The notes under the pieces: model-generated
What the model saw: the letters and a program-made list of their open reading frames with translations, nothing else
Told to the model about the DNA's origin: nothing
Databases searched by the model: none
Shown: positions 32,199 through 42,698 of the stretch, piece after piece
How the letters are laid out: each line of letters opens with the position of its first letter
How positions within the stretch are numbered: the stretch's first letter is position 1
Assembly (NCBI GenBank): GCA_002049455.2
Contig: KV918950.1
Span: forward strand, 1 to 64,000
Source: Porphyra umbilicalis
Lineage: Eukaryota; Rhodophyta; Bangiophyceae; Bangiales; Bangiaceae
Reading direction: 5' to 3'
Length of the DNA stretch: 64,000 bases
Made by a program: the position numbers and the translations under genes

Positions 32199-33696
32199 CT
32201 GTTTGAATGCCCGCTGAATTCCACCGTTGCTGGCTCCCCCCAACGACGCCGCTCCCACCACAGCAGTGCTTCCCCAGTTCATTGCGGCCTCCGTCCACCA
32301 CCGCTGGCTACCTCGATCAACGCTGCCTCTTTCCCCCACCGCTGCCTCCCCCCACCACTGCTGCCCCCCACTCCCACTGCTGTCTCCCCCCAGCGTCGCC
32401 GCTCCCATCGTTGCACAGCTCCCTCCACCACCGCTGTCTCCCCCCAATTCTGCTACCTTCCCCCACTGTTGTTGTCTCCCCCCACTGCTGCTGTGTCTCT
32501 TTTTCAACGGCATCCCCCCTCCATCACCGCTGCAACTATAGGTAGCCTCACGCAGCCGGGTGGTGGCGGGGGGGGCGAGCCAGCATCCTGCAGCGTGTCA
32601 CCGCCACAACTCTCTCGGCTGCCCGTGCGGCCGCAGCCCCGCTGCCTACCCCCGTCCTTCCTTCTGCGCGGGGTGTGATTTTTGCCCCATCTACCGTCGA
32701 GCCGGACACGCCCGCCGCCGCCACCGCTGCGGAGCAAGCGGGGACGGCGGCAGCCAGAAGCGGGGGGGGGGTGGCGGCGCGCATAGAGACTGCGGCGACC
32801 AGGGGCGGGGGGGGGGGCCATTACCGCGCGGGGGGAGGGGGGTAACGATCAGCAAGGAGGAGGCGGCAGTCAACTGGTCAAGGCGGTGGCCAGGAACATG
32901 CGTGGGAAACAGTAGCAGTGTCGGACGCGATGGAGCAATACCGAGGCAGACGGTCATGCACAGACAAGAGTACAAGGGGTACAAGGAGTGTTGTGAAGTA
33001 CCATTCCTCGCACGTGGCATCATCCCCGCTCGAACCCCCCCCCCCCCCAGAAGCCCCGAAATCCGCTCCCCCACCCCCCCACGTGGCGGCACGGCAGGCG
33101 TTCCCCCCCCCACCCGAACTGAGATGCAAACGTTTGCATGTTGTTTTAGATTTGCAAATCCTACCTCCTCCCACGCTGCCGTAGCGTGTACGTCAAGGGA
33201 CAGACGTAGAGCACCTCTCTGTGCTTCTTTGCCTCCTTTCTTGTGGTCGAGTATGAGTGGCTCAAGGGAGTGAGCCGAGGCTGTCAAAACTGGCACGGTG
33301 GCAGCCTGGGGTGCTGCCATGTGTCAGATGATTGTCCTATATCGGCACGATCGGCCACTTCGCGTCGTGTATGTGCTTCGTGTCCGCGTCGTGGCAGACG
33401 ATCGCCACCTTCTTCCAGCCTGAGCACAGAAATCTCGGGCGGATCACGGGGATCTCGCGGTGCTGGCGCCTCTCTGATTCCACTGAGATATAGTCCATTG
33501 GAATAGACCACGAACGACCCACCGATGAACGTGGCTATCGGCGAGAAGGTAGCCTACTCATGAGTAAGTCTATTGCGTATATCGTCCATTTCAGGCCTCG
33601 CCGTTAGGCGACCTCTGAAAGGGCGCCACGTCGCATGCCCAATTGAGAATTTAACAATATAGTCCCGACATTGCTGGCTTTGCTCTCAGAGCTCTC

Positions 33697-34728
33697 AGAG
33701 CAAAGCCAGCAATGTCGGGGCAATATTGTTAAATTCTCAATTGGGCATGCGACGTGGCGCCCTCCCAGAGGTCGCCTAACGGCGAGGCCTGAAATGGACG
33801 ATATACGCAATAGACTTACTCATGAGTAGGCTACCTTCTCGCCGATAGTCACGTTCATCGGTGGGTCGTTCGTGGTCTATTCCAATGGACTATATCTCAG
33901 TGGAATCAGAGAGGCGCCAGCACCGCGAGATCCCCGTGATCCGCCCGAGATTTCTGTGCTCAGGCTGGAAGAAGGTGGCGATCGTCTGCCACGACGCAGA
34001 CACGAAGCACATACACGACGCGAAGTGGCCGATCGTGCCGATATAGGACAATCATCTGACACATGGCAGCACCCCAGGCTGCCACCGTGCCAGTTTTGAC
34101 AGCCTCGGCTCACTCCCTTGAGCCACTCATACTCGACCACAAGAAAGGAGGCAAAGAAGCACAGAGAGGTGCTCTACGTCTGTCCCTTGACGTACATGCT
34201 ACGGCAGCGTGGGAGGCTCAGAAGGTTCGCACAAGACCCGGGGGCCCTCGAAGTGGCCGCTAGCGACTCGTGTGTGTCGCCTTGATACGTCACGGCGTCT
34301 CGCGTCGATTGCGTCTACGTCCGTCGAGGCAGGATGTGTCGACTCTTGGGTCACCTGTCGTTCCCAGCCTTTGAGTGAAGCGGCGGTCGTTTCGCCGTCG
34401 TCGTTTGGCGTGGTCGTCTGTCAACAGACACGTTTTATGTTGCAACGATTTGGTGTCCAGCCAATGAGTGAGCCCGTAGCATAGTCCGAGTGTCCTGAAT
34501 AGGGTGCGCGTGCCGTATTTCGGCTTCGAATAGGCCATGCGCGACCTATTGTGACACTCGGACTATCGAACCGAGCTGGACTTATCTAAATTCGAGGAGG
34601 TCGTTCGACGTTCAATAGGGCTCGTTCACATTGACACACAGCTGTTCGTGGCCTATTAAGCGAATTTAGACACGTTTCACCAATAATTGAGACACGTTGT
34701 GATAGACCGACATTGCTGGCTTTGCTCT
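33697..34728 (+). mobile_element. TIR element T, copy T2, uninterrupted
   Basis: 1,032 bp between AGAGCAAAGCCAGCAATGTC (33697-33716) and its complement (34709-34728). It lies tail-to-tail with T1, separated by the 10-bp near-palindrome CAGAGCTCTC (33687-33696). The adjoining arms (33177-33686 and 33697 to about 34206) form a long, almost perfect palindrome. It holds each T1 insertion site in empty form. The short frames in it occur in both arms and show no family features. Confidence 0.92.
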
Positions 34729-34886
34729 GAGGGGGTTGACTTCATCAACGTTGCGAGTCAGAGGAAAAGACAGGTATTTTCGTCGTAATCCGAGAGGAGG
34801 CTAACATATTTTGATCTGACCAATAGACGATTGCATTTGACGCGAGAACCCAATGGGACGTTGTAACTGCGGTCGCGACCCAGAAG

Positions 34887-35268
34887 TAGGGTTGCTCAGA
34901 ACGCCCGGGGCGTCGTTAAGGGCGTCGTTAAGGGCGTCACCAGGGCGTCATTTGGGCGTCGTGCGCCCCTAACGCCCCAACTCAGAAGGGCGTCAACAAG
35001 GCGTCGCGAAGAGGAAGTTTTCAGTGGGGTCCACATGATTCAGCAGGTGGCGGCTGTGCACCTTGGTTGGGGACAGGCACCCAGTCTTGACACAAAAAAG
35101 AGATATGAGAGCGCGATATGGGTGCTACTTGTACGATATGAAGAATATTGAGGGTGCTACTTGGGGCGTCTTGGGGGCGTTTTGGCTGCCTAATGGGGCG
35201 TCAGTAAGGCGTCATATCCGTCGCGCGCCCCTGACGCCCCCGAAATAGGGGCGTCGTGTGCAACCCTA
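34887..35268. mobile_element. 382-bp hAT-like MITE, TAGGGTTGC family, copy 1
   Basis: Ends are TAGGGTTGC and its complement, with a perfect 8-bp duplication CCCAGAAG (34879-34886, 35269-35276). The interior is built from GGGCGTC/GACGCCC repeats. It is near-identical to 51574-51955. The 61-residue frame inside is incidental. Confidence 0.93.
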
Positions 35269-35310
35269 CCCAGAAGAGCCGATACACTGGGTCTTGACTA
35301 ATTTAGGCGT

Positions 35311-38300
35311 GTAAGGGGGCCCCGTGATTTGTCACACTCTCCATGATTGCGTACACTCCCAGTAATGTAGGGGGCCGGCGTGGTCCAGGCCGGGGCGGTA
35401 AGAAAAAACACACTATCTTTACGTACACACACCCCCCCCACACAACACCCATGGCCCCCGTGCTGGCCGTCGCCATCCGGGCGAAGCGGCATGCGGCGAC
35501 GGCGGCGGGTTGCAAGGGGGCCGGGGTGGACCCGCCCCGGCCGCTGTCGCCATCCACACCTTCTGCCAGCGCCCTGCCAGACGGCGCCTGGCTGGCCCGT
35601 CGCCTACCCTCCACCGCCACCCGCGTGGGTGCGGGGAGGATGCTGTTTTGGGGTGGGGCGGGTCACCCGGGGGAGGAGCAGGACAGCCCCGAGGCCCAGG
35701 CGGCGGCGCGCACCCCGATAGCGCACCCCTCGTGTGGTGGATAGACAGTGTCTAGGTCGGGACGTGGCGGGTGGTGCGCGGGGCGTTCGGGGGTGCGGCG
35801 GCCGTGGTGCGGGGCGGTATCCCCTGCTATGCGTGGCCGCCCATGGCGCGTGTGTGTGGGCCACCTGAGTGAGTGGGGTGGGACGAGAATCGCATTGGAT
35901 GGTGGCCCCGCGTGATCCCCCCCCCCCCCCCCCCCCCGCCCCGCTTGCTACTCCTCTGTCTGAAAAAAAGGACGCAAAAGAAACGGGCGGCGCCCACTGC
36001 TGACCCCGACCACCATCGCTCTACCCGTCGCCACGGCCGCCGCCGCCCGCTGGGCTGACACCCAGCGCCACAGGGGCGACGCCTGGGAACAAGACGATGG
36101 GGTGCACGCACGTGGGGAGGGCGCGGCGGCCACGGCGCATAACCATCTCCCGGCCTTGCTGTGCCCCCGTCCCTCCCCACCGCCCCCGTTGGCAGCGTTG
36201 GCAGCGGGTGGCGAAGGCCGGTGGGGTGCGGCCGCCAAGGGGCGCGCCGCAACAACGTTTGCCAGCGTGGCACAGGTGGTGTCATGCTAGCACGACACAG
36301 ACGCGCCCTTTTCATTGGCTGCCGAGCTTGTGCGATGAGGCGGATCACGCAGCAAGACACACCAAGCCGTAACACGAAGGCGTGATGTCTCCCGCGTTGA
36401 TACCCGTACAGTGCATCCCCTGGGGCGGCCAACCGCCGCCCCCAAATCCCTCTTGCGTTGCTGCCACGAGCAGCCAGTCCACACTTGCCGGCGCACCCCT
36501 ACGCCTGACACCCGCAGCGGGGCACCGCTAGGGCTCGCAGATACTCCGCCCCACCAGACTACCCCCTTGCGCTGCCTGGCCCGGTGCGGAGCTGCCGCTC
36601 CCGCCGCCAGCAGATCGCACCGTACTCGCACTTTTGCCCCCGCCGCACCACTGGGGTGCCGTACACCGCTGCTATATCAGCAGGTGGCTGTCCCCCCCCC
36701 TGCCATTCCCCACAGCTTTCCCCATCCACTCACGCACACACACACACACACGCACACACGCATACGCCGCGCGCCAGCACAGGTGGTCAGCGTACTGCCG
36801 CCTTCCTGCCAGACCCAACCCCACCGACCGACCGCCCCCGCTGCCGCCGTCGGGGTGCTCGGGCTCTTGTTGGGCGCTCCTCGCCATGGCCCCATCGTGC
36901 CGCGTGGTGATTGGGGTAGTCACCACCGCCGCGGCGGCGCTGTTGGTGGCTGCCATTGCCACGGCGGCGCCGTCGGTCCAAGCGGCGGTGTTGCCTGTGG
37001 CGGCGGCTGCCCCCACCGCGCGGGTGGGGGGGGCGCCCGCGAGTGAGCGGGTGGCCCTGCCGCAGGGGGGTGCGCCCGCCCCCGCGCCCGCCATCCGCCA
37101 GATCAAGATCAAGTGCAAAAAATGCAAGATCAAGATCAAGATCTGCAAAAAATGCCAGACCAAGCTTTCCAAAGCGGCTTCCGTGGCGGTGCCCGCTTCT
37201 GCCGTCAGTGCCGCCCCGGCATCGTCCCTGGACGCCGGCGACGGGCCCCCCGTGCTGACGCAGGCGGTGGGGGCGCTCGAGAGGGCGCTCGGGGTGCTGG
37301 ACAAGGCCGGCGCGGCCGCCGTCGGGCCTGCCGTGCAAAAGATCTCTGACGCAAAGGTGCTGCTGGTGGGGCTGGTGGCGCCCGCAAAGGGGCGCGCCCC
37401 CGCCCTCGCCCCCGCCATCCGCCAGTGCTCAAAGGACGGGTGCATTCCCACGATTCCGCCCCCCAACAGGAAGGCACAGGAGGCGTCTCTTTTTGCGGCG
37501 GTCGGGGCGGCGCCCGCTGCAGCCGCCAGTGCCACCGAGGCGACGCTGGGCGGCGGCGACGGGCTGTTGCTGGCGGTAGCGGTGACGGCGCTCGAGGAGG
37601 CGCTCCGGGTGCTGGACGCGGCTGGCGTGGCCGGCGTGGGGCCTGCCGTGCAGATGATCTCCGACGCAAAGGTGCTGCTTGTGGGGCTGGCGAAGCTGGG
37701 GGGTATGTAGGGGTGCCAGCCGGCGGCAGCTGCGGCCGCTGACCCTGCGTCTTGGCCACTGCCAATCCCAGTCCCCCCCCCCATTGGTGGGTCCTTTTTG
37801 TTTTTTTGTTTTGGGAAAATAAAATGTGCACTCCCGACACTGTCATTGCGCCATGCTCTGACGCGGCCGACCTCGGGCGTGCCCCGCGCAGTGGTGCTTA
37901 AACCGGGGTTCAGGAAAACGCCCACATTCGGTGCAATCCGTTGCGGACAGGTTTGTGGACCCCCTCTCAAGGCATCACACGCCCAGCTTTCCCCCCCGCA
38001 TTCTCTTCTGCGCTTCCACATCATTGTTTCGGGCGACCGCAGCCGTGCGGACGCGTACGGTGAGAAGCGTCATGCGAAGGGCTACAGCCCTCTGAAGCGC
38101 TGCAGACTGCGGTCACCCGAAAGGCACCGTCCCGTAGGCCTCACAACAGCTGTCGTAGGGGCCCCACAACACGATGCGAAACCCACGAAAGAATGTATCG
38201 GGCTTTGTGGGAATGCGTGCCGCACAAAAATCTCACGAATAGGCGTCCCCATCTGACCAAGAAAATTGACCAGACCAGGTCAGCCGACCAATGGCCTGAG

Positions 38301-38426
38301 AGAGGTTGACCAGCTGCTGCCTCTTCATTGGCTGACCTGCGGGTCGTTGTGCCTGCCGAAGCCCTGAAGATATACTTGGAGTGTACGCAATCATGGAGAG
38401 TGTGACAAATCACGGGGCCCCCTTAC
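35311..38426 (+). mobile_element. TIR element E, full-length copy E1
   Basis: 3.1 kb between inverted repeats of about 50 bp that begin GTAAGGGGGCCCCGTGATTT. The left repeat is at 35311-35361, the right at about 38376-38426. It holds a 21-base C run (35917-35937), a CA-rich tract (about 36735-36768), a TATATC box near 36673, the secreted-protein gene and an AATAAA-containing 3' region (about 37817). Compared with E2 and E3 it lacks about 70 bp just after the gene. Block H abuts the right end. No clear target duplication and no transposase; family unknown. Confidence 0.85.
36886..37710 (+). CDS. secreted protein with two internal repeats, carried by element E1
   Basis: 274 residues; ATG in CTCGCCATGGCC context. 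Residues 1-33 are a signal peptide or membrane anchor (VVIGVVTTAAAALLVAAIATA). Two homologous units follow: about 115-163 (AGDG...ALERALGVLD...VGPAVQKISDAKVLLVGL) and about 219-268 (GGDG...ALEEALRVLD...VGPAVQMISDAKVLLVGL). Each is preceded by PAIRQ and a Lys/Cys segment. Residues 73-95 hold two CKKC pairs, created by a short tandem duplication, which resemble a small zinc or disulfide module. The helices are amphipathic and Ala/Leu/Val-rich. A TATATC lies about 210 bp upstream and AATAAA about 110 bp after the stop. No family is recognised. Cargo carried by a mobile element, and extracellular, is the best reading. Confidence 0.6.
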   Translation: MAPSCRVVIGVVTTAAAALLVAAIATAAPSVQAAVLPVAAAAPTARVGGAPASERVALPQGGAPAPAPAIRQIKIKCKKCKIKIKICKKCQTKLSKAASVAVPASAVSAAPASSLDAGDGPPVLTQAVGALERALGVLDKAGAAAVGPAVQKISDAKVLLVGLVAPAKGRAPALAPAIRQCSKDGCIPTIPPPNRKAQEASLFAAVGAAPAAAASATEATLGGGDGLLLAVAVTALEEALRVLDAAGVAGVGPAVQMISDAKVLLVGLAKLGGM

Positions 38427-39481
38427 AGCGGCGATTCCGATGTGGTCGAGCGAGATTTCGTGGACTTGGGACTGAACGGAGCGCTTCAACAGGCTCTTTA
38501 CAAGAAATAAAAGAGACAAAAGTCACCATGAGCGTCGCTGATTCGGCGATGTCAAGGGCTCATGAGACTGCCTGACGTCTCCCGCTGCGGTTGCACTCAG
38601 TTCTGCGTCGCACTCATCCGTATTGCGTGCTCCACGGACACAGACGTGCTGTTCATGTTACTGCATGAGCACGCAGACGTCCTTCTGTCTCGTTCTCAAC
38701 ACGACAGAAGCCAGCCTCCCCAGGCGGTCGGCTGGCCCCAGTTCAGAGGAGAGACAGACGTGCCTCCCGTCCCTCTGAGGCCCGACTGCTGGGGTCCAGT
38801 TGGCTCGACAAGGCGCAGGTGGAACCCCATATCATTCGCCGTTGTGGCCACGACCGTCGTCTCGGCTCCAGCGAGTGCCGCAGTTTTCCTTCCTTTCCCT
38901 CCCTTCTCTTACCTCCTCTCACTTCCCCACCCACCTGCGTGTGGCGCACACTCGTTGCCCTGTGCTGTTGGACACCATGGCTCCAGGCGGCCAGCACACT
39001 GCCCGCCGTGGGCAGCCCGTCATGGCCCAGCCTACCCGCGGTCTCACCAAGGACCAGGAGGTATTGCTGGACAGCTGGCTACCTCTGCTGCGCGCGCGTG
39101 AGATGGCGGTGAGACAGGCGGCGCGGCAGCTGGGCTGCTCTGAGGGCCTCGTCGCGCGCGCTCGGGACGGATCCGGGGTCCGCCGGTCTGTCGGCGGAGC
39201 CACTCTCAGCGCCGGCCGAAAGAGCCAATAAGAAGCCTAGAATCGCCGGCTGACAGTCGTCATGAATACAACCGATTGTGCTTCCTCAGATAGCAAGACG
39301 CGAGACGGACATCGACGGCCGCGACACGACTGTGCCTCGTAATTTTTTGCTACCTCTTTCACAAATGAACAAGCAACTCAGGGGCATTCTCCCAATGTGT
39401 TTTTTTCTTGCATGGCGCTTGTTGGCGCTTCTCTACTGCGAGCTAGCTCCTCTAGAGCATGCAGGATTCGAGTCATCCCCA
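38427..39481 (+). repeat. block H, copy H1 (inverted relative to H2)
   Basis: 1.06 kb, the reverse complement of 18082-19146 and 41637-42698 with very few differences. Joined to the E1 right end on one side and directly to block G on the other. H1 and H2 form a large inverted repeat around G, the solo LTR and J. Confidence 0.9.
38977..39231 (+). CDS. H gene copy 2, altered C-terminus
   Basis: 84 residues. Identical to the copies at 18312 and 41864 through the helix-turn-helix (44-63). An 8-bp deletion after codon 66 then changes the frame, replacing the tail and removing the NKKPR motif. The helix-turn-helix stays intact, so it could still bind DNA, but nuclear import might be affected. Confidence 0.4.
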   Translation: MAPGGQHTARRGQPVMAQPTRGLTKDQEVLLDSWLPLLRAREMAVRQAARQLGCSEGLVARARDGSGVRRSVGGATLSAGRKSQ

Positions 39482-40649
39482 GTACTCAACCGACCGCGGG
39501 CGCCGCGGGCGGGGCGCGGCCGGCGGCAGTAGCGTCGGCGGCGGCGGCGGCGGATCCCCCCCCACGCCGCACCGTGCCCCGCGGCGGAAGGAGGACCGCC
39601 CACGGGCGTGGCCGGCGACCGGCCGACGCGTGCCGCTGCGACGGGGGGGCTACGGCGCTGCCCGCAGGCGTGTGGCACCGGCGCGTGCCGACACGCCCGT
39701 GTGCGCGGTCGCTCCCGCGGTGGGGCTCCCGGCGGCCCGCGCGCACGCACGCTGCCGGCCGCCCCCAGGCGGCGCCCGTCACGCGCGGTCCACCGCGCCG
39801 GTTGGTCGCGCGGGGGTGGGTGCCGCGGAACAACCCCCCCCCCCCCCGCCGCCCGCGTCGGCGGCCTAGGGCCGCCACGTCGGGCGGGTCCGAGAGCCGC
39901 CCGCCGCCGCTGCGACCGCATCAACCGCCGTCGGGGGGTAGAGGGCGTGGGGGGGGAGGGGGGGACTTGCCGCCGCAACGACGTCTCGCGCGGAGGGTGA
40001 GCCCACCCCCTCACCATCTTGGTGTTGGCGGCAGCCGCGTGGGCGCCCCCTGTCCGCACCCACGGTGAAGGCAGGTGTCTGAGGCGGCACGCGTGGGGGA
40101 GGCCCGCGCTCGCTTCGCGGTGCGCCCCGCCGGGGGGCTCGTCGGTGGGCATGGTCGCCCGTCTCGTGCGGCTGCCGCCGCCGGCCGCGCGTGCGAGGCG
40201 GTGGCGGAGGACGACCAGGGGCAGCGCCACCGCGCGGTAGACAGAGGCGGCTGCACCATCGCGGGGCGGCGGGGTTGGTGACCGCAGCGGCAGACGGCGG
40301 GGGTCGGGTGTTGGACAGCGTGGCCGCCGCGCGGTGAGCGGTCGCAGTGGCGGTGGGGAGGCAGAGGGGACGGCGGGCCGCCCCCTCGTGCCGGTCGGCC
40401 CGCGCACGCACCGCCGGCGGTGGGGATCCGCACCGACCTTTGGGCGTCTGCGTCGCGCGGGCTTCGCATCAAAAAGCAGCCACGTGCGGCGGAACCGGCG
40501 GGAAACGCCCAGGGGGGGAATGGCGCACTACGTTTGGGGCGGGGGGACTGCCCACCCGTGGAGCGGTGTGCACCCCCGCGGTCGGAGCGGCTGGGCGGCG
40601 CGGCGGTACGAGGCCCAGGGGTCAGCCCCAGCAAAGGGTGGACGCGCGT
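39482..40649. repeat. block G, copy 2 (first part)
   Basis: Near-identical to 16466-17622. GC-rich, no supported gene; the long minus-strand Arg/Pro-rich frames reflect composition. Confidence 0.8.
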
Positions 40650-40654
40650 GCGCC

Positions 40655-41174
40655 TGTTGTCAATCGAGGGTGGTGGTGGTAAAGGTTGTCTTGCTTACTC
40701 CCTCTGTCCTACTCCCTGGGCTCGCACCCCCTGCTTATCTACCCCCAGCGCCGCCCAGGCGGGGTGCTCCGACCCCGTCCAGGGGCCGCCTTGGCCCACA
40801 GGCACCGCGCACGCCCCAAACGTCCACACACCAAGCTCTCCCGGCTGCCACACCCAGGGCGGCAGCCTGCTCACGTCGCCCGCTGCTCTCTCCCCTCGGC
40901 ACCCCGCTCTCACGGAGCCGACAGGGGCTGCTCATCAGCCGCGTCACTGGGACGACTGTCCTGACTGTCTCTGCCCCGCGCCCGAGCCCACCGGCTCCAA
41001 CTCGCGGTGCCCGCGCCCGTGCCCACCGGCTCCCGCGCGACAGTGTCCGTTGGCTGCGCGGCGGACGCTCGCCGCGTCAACCCGCCCTTGAATTCGATCC
41101 CGAGTGCCCGGGCCTTGTCAAATCCGGCCGATCGCACAAGTCCAGGGCGACGACCAATTCCTCAGTGTCCAACA
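40655..41174. mobile_element. solo LTR, 520 bp
   Basis: Starts TGTTG and ends CAACA. The flanking 5-bp duplication GCGCC (40650-40654, 41175-41179) is perfect. The paralogous block at 17623-17627 has GCGCC once with no insert. No internal retroelement remains, so it is an LTR left after recombination. It does not resemble the 415-bp LTR at 54418. Confidence 0.9.
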
Positions 41175-41179
41175 GCGCC

Positions 41180-42698
41180 GCCACCCCAGCGGTGCGCGCG
41201 GTGAGTGACGGTGGACCCCCGTGGCGAGGGGTTTCCTTTCGTCTGGCGGTGGGGCGCATCCTGTATGTGTTGCATAAAGGATGCGAAATCCAACCGAGCG
41301 CAGACGACGCAGGGACGCGGTGGGGACACGCTCCTGTGCGTTTGAGACAAAAGTCGTGGCCACACGGGCAGTTGTATTGGGAGGAGAGGACCAGCTGGGC
41401 TCTCTCTTGCAAGAATACCACACAATCGCCAAGCCCCGATGCTAGCTAGGACGGCAGTGCTCATGCTCGCATATCGCTCTCCTTGGTGCACAGACAGAAA
41501 GCACAGCTCACAAATGCCCCTACTCAACACCTCGTTCGGCCCAGTCTGCGTGCGCAGACAGGGACGGAACAAATACAAAGAGAACGTTTTGTCATGCGCA
41601 CCAGGTGAACTCGGTCAGACCGTCCCGGGCATCTATGGGGATGGCTCGAATCCTGCATGCTCTTGAGGAGCTATCTCGCAGTAGAGAAGCGCCAACAAGC
41701 GCCATGCAAGAAAAAAACACATTGGGAGAATGCCCCTGAGTTGCTTGTTCATTTGTGAAAGAGGTAGCAAAAAATTACGAGGCACAGTCGTGTCGCGGCC
41801 GTCGATGTCCGTCTCGCGTCTTGCTATCTGAGGAAGCACAATCGGTTGTATTCATGACGACTGTCAGCCGGCGATTCTAGGCTTCTTATTGGCTCTTTCG
41901 GCCGGCGCTGAGAGTGGCTCCGCCGACAGACCGGCGGACCCCGCCTCGACGGATCCGTCCCGAGCGCGCGCGACGAGGCCCTCAGAGCAGCCCAGCTGCC
42001 GCGCCGCCTGTCTCACCGCCATCTCACGCGCGCGCAGCAGAGGTAGCCAGCTGTCCAGCAATACCTCCTGGTCCTTGGTGAGACCGCGGGTAGGCTGGGC
42101 CATGACGGGCTGCCCACGGCGGGCAGTGTGCTGGCCGCCTGGAGCCATGGTGTCCAACAGCACAGGGCAACGAGTGTGCGCCACACGCAGGTGGGTGGGG
42201 AAGTGAGAGGAGGTAAGAGAAGGGAGGGAAAGGAAGGAAAACTGCGGCACTCGCTGGAGCCGAGACGACGGTCGTGGCCACAACGGCGAATGATATGGGG
42301 TTCCACCTGCGCCTTGTCGAGCCAACTGGACCCCAGCAGTCGGGCCTCAGAGGGACGGGAGGCACGTCTGTCTCTCCTCTGAACTGGGGCCAGCCGACCG
42401 CCTGGGGAGGCTGGCTTCTGTCGTGTTGAGAACGAGACAGAAGGACGTCTGCGTGCTCATGCAGTAACATGAACAGCACGTCTGTGTCCGTGGAGCACGC
42501 AATACGGATGAGTGCGACGCAGAACTGAGTGCAACCGCAGCGGGAGACGTCAGGCAGTCTCATGAGCCCTTGACATCGCCGAATCAGCGACGCTCATGGT
42601 GACTTTTGTCTCTTTTATTTCTTGTAAAGAGCCTGTTGAAGCGCTCCGTTCAGTCCCAAGTCCACGAAATCTCGCTCGACCACATCGGAATCGCCGCT
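41180..42698. repeat. blocks J and H, copy 2 (J2, H2)
   Basis: Continues block G after the solo LTR and is near-identical to 17628-19146. H2 (41637-42698) is inverted relative to H1 and abuts the left end of E2. Confidence 0.88.
41864..42148 (-). CDS. small helix-turn-helix protein (H gene, copy 3)
   Basis: 94 residues, same protein layout as the copy at 18312: helix 22-40, helix-turn-helix 44-63, NKKPR near the end. ATG at 42148 in ACACCATGG context. Neighbour of E2. Confidence 0.5.
   Translation of the reverse strand: MAPGGQHTARRGQPVMAQPTRGLTKDQEVLLDSWLPLLRAREMAVRQAARQLGCSEGLVARARDGSVEAGSAGLSAEPLSAPAERANKKPRIAG

Larger units (their letters stand above)
29955..33168 (+). mobile_element. 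K-family DNA element K2 inside T1
   Basis: 3.2 kb. Left end ATGTAGGATCCCAGG; right end, read inward, GGAGGTAGGATTTGC. The ends share CTAAAACAACATGCAAACG. Duplication TCCCACGC (29947-29954, 33169-33176) is perfect. Layout parallels K1: C-rich (30310-30720), G-rich (30730-31340), a short frame (31863), C-rich (32220-32540), G-rich (32740-32830). The last 200 bp are clearly alignable with K1. Confidence 0.85.
20871..33686 (-). mobile_element. TIR element T, copy T1, split by five insertions
   Basis: Inverted copy of T2 (33697-34728). It starts with AGAGCAAAGCCAGCAATGTC and ends with its complement. T-derived pieces are 20871-21104, 21595-21624, 22190-22357, 25777-25822, 29912-29954 and 33177-33686, totalling 1,031 bp against 1,032 bp in uninterrupted T2. 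Each gap is an insertion with a target duplication. T carries no convincing gene and is presumably non-autonomous. Its own target duplication was not found. Divergence from T2 is low, a few percent. Confidence 0.9.

Noticed and set aside
35063-35248. 61-codon frame in the 382-bp MITE, similar in both copies
   Set aside because: The copies are nearly identical DNA, so the shared frame carries no coding evidence.
19147-38426. Assigning element E to PIF/Harbinger because of TAA next to a GG-starting terminus
   Set aside because: The flanking triplets are TAA on the left and TTA on the right, so they belong to the inverted repeat and are not a direct target duplication.
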